This document shows, piece after piece, positions 63,731 to 64,000 of a stretch of DNA of 64,000 bases. Under the pieces are notes generated by a model. It saw only the letters and a program-made list of their open reading frames with translations. It was not told the origin of the DNA and did no database searches. A program made the position numbers and the translations under genes. This DNA is from Natronosporangium sp035305625 (lineage in GTDB: Bacteria > Actinomycetota > Actinomycetes > Mycobacteriales > Micromonosporaceae): the NCBI GenBank assembly GCA_963809545.1, contig CAWEKD010000005.1, forward strand, positions 1 to 64,000. Direction: 5' to 3'. Every line of letters starts with the position of its first letter. Position 1 is the stretch's first letter.

Positions 63731-64000
63731 TCAGGCGAGCCGCTCCGCGCGCTCCACCACGTTGGCCAGCAGCATCGCCCGGGTCATCGGCCCGACCCCA
63801 CCCGGCACCGGGGCCAGGTATCCGGCCACCTCCGCTACCGCCGGATCCACGTCCCCGGCCAACTTGGCGCGCCCGGACGGGGTGGTTCCTACGCGGTTCA
63901 CTCCCACGTCCACCACCGCCGCCCCGGGCCGGACCATGTCCGGCGTGAGCAGGTGCGGCACCCCGGCCGCCACCACCACGATGTCGGCCCGCCGGGTGTG
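63731..64000 (-). CDS. folD: Methylenetetrahydrofolate dehydrogenase/cyclohydrolase, C-terminal part
   Basis: The last 90 codons of FolD up to the right edge: HTRRADIVVVAAGVPHLL, VDVGVNRVG, GDVDPAVAEVAGYLAPVPGGVGPMTRAMLLANVV. The second, VPGGVGPMT, is the family signature. It is a bifunctional enzyme of C1 metabolism. The rest lies beyond the window. Confidence 0.93.
   Translation of the reverse strand, partial: HTRRADIVVVAAGVPHLLTPDMVRPGAAVVDVGVNRVGTTPSGRAKLAGDVDPAVAEVAGYLAPVPGGVGPMTRAMLLANVVERAERLA

Noticed and set aside
1..64000. CRISPR array or tRNA genes
   Set aside because: No regularly spaced direct repeats of 25-40 bases, and apart from tmRNA no T-arm/acceptor combination found on reading both strands by eye.

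Overview
The window is high-GC DNA in two parts of different origin. Bases 1 to about 2,950 carry the start of dnaK, a broken DUF6600-type Tyr/Trp-rich protein and the start of a class A penicillin-binding protein. All three look like Acidobacteriota (Vicinamibacteria-like) genes, and the stretch is full of frame breaks and GACTGA-type repeats. From about 2,950 on, everything is Actinomycetota. The gene content and order point to a Micromonosporaceae-like actinomycete, but the family cannot be proved from this sequence. The join falls inside a DUF2342 metalloprotease gene and most likely reflects a chimeric assembly.

The actinobacterial part starts with a block that follows the Mycobacterium tuberculosis Rv3195-Rv3202c order as I remember it: DUF2342 protease, ThiF-like protein, ABC1 kinase, whiB7, uvrD2, mycoredoxin, nudC and adnB/adnA. 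In between lie a YgjP-type peptidase, a DUF5679 zinc ribbon, an ArsR regulator, a pair of M16 peptidases, a lysine 2,3-aminomutase-family gene and a gluABCD glutamate importer. Next comes a lysine/diaminopimelate group (dapE, dapD, dapC) with a LOG-family gene, a small kinase and ferredoxin fdxA. It is followed by a GAF-SpoIIE phosphatase and an ABC-2 exporter divergent from a two-component system.

From 38.3 to 45.6 kb is a translation-rescue and cell-division block: tmRNA (ssrA), an SRPBCC-TM-CBM2 fusion gene, smpB, an M23 hydrolase, ftsX, ftsE, prfB and a PadR regulator. From 46 to 59 kb are a helicase-associated protein, an HtpX-like peptidase, icd, and a secreted S8 protease with a lipoprotein and a large LuxR regulator. 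At 59.1-61.1 kb an IS3-family element splits ung. The window ends with cutA, mdh, a second M23 peptidase and the end of folD.

The most informative regulatory region is the whiB7 leader at 7,757-8,256. It combines a promoter with an AT-rich element, a 97-codon upstream ORF with a strong ribosome-binding site, a terminator hairpin and a repeated self-complementary 10-mer that could form the alternative structure. Other signals are three DnaA-box-like 9-mers at 4,453-4,514, a palindrome in the spacer of a near-consensus promoter at 11,509-11,537, and a palindrome placed like an activator site upstream of the S8 protease. Many conserved genes (uvrD2, gluA, gluB, adnB, the response regulator, an M16 gene) are broken by single-base changes in short homopolymers. 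Consensus errors are therefore more likely than decay for most of them.
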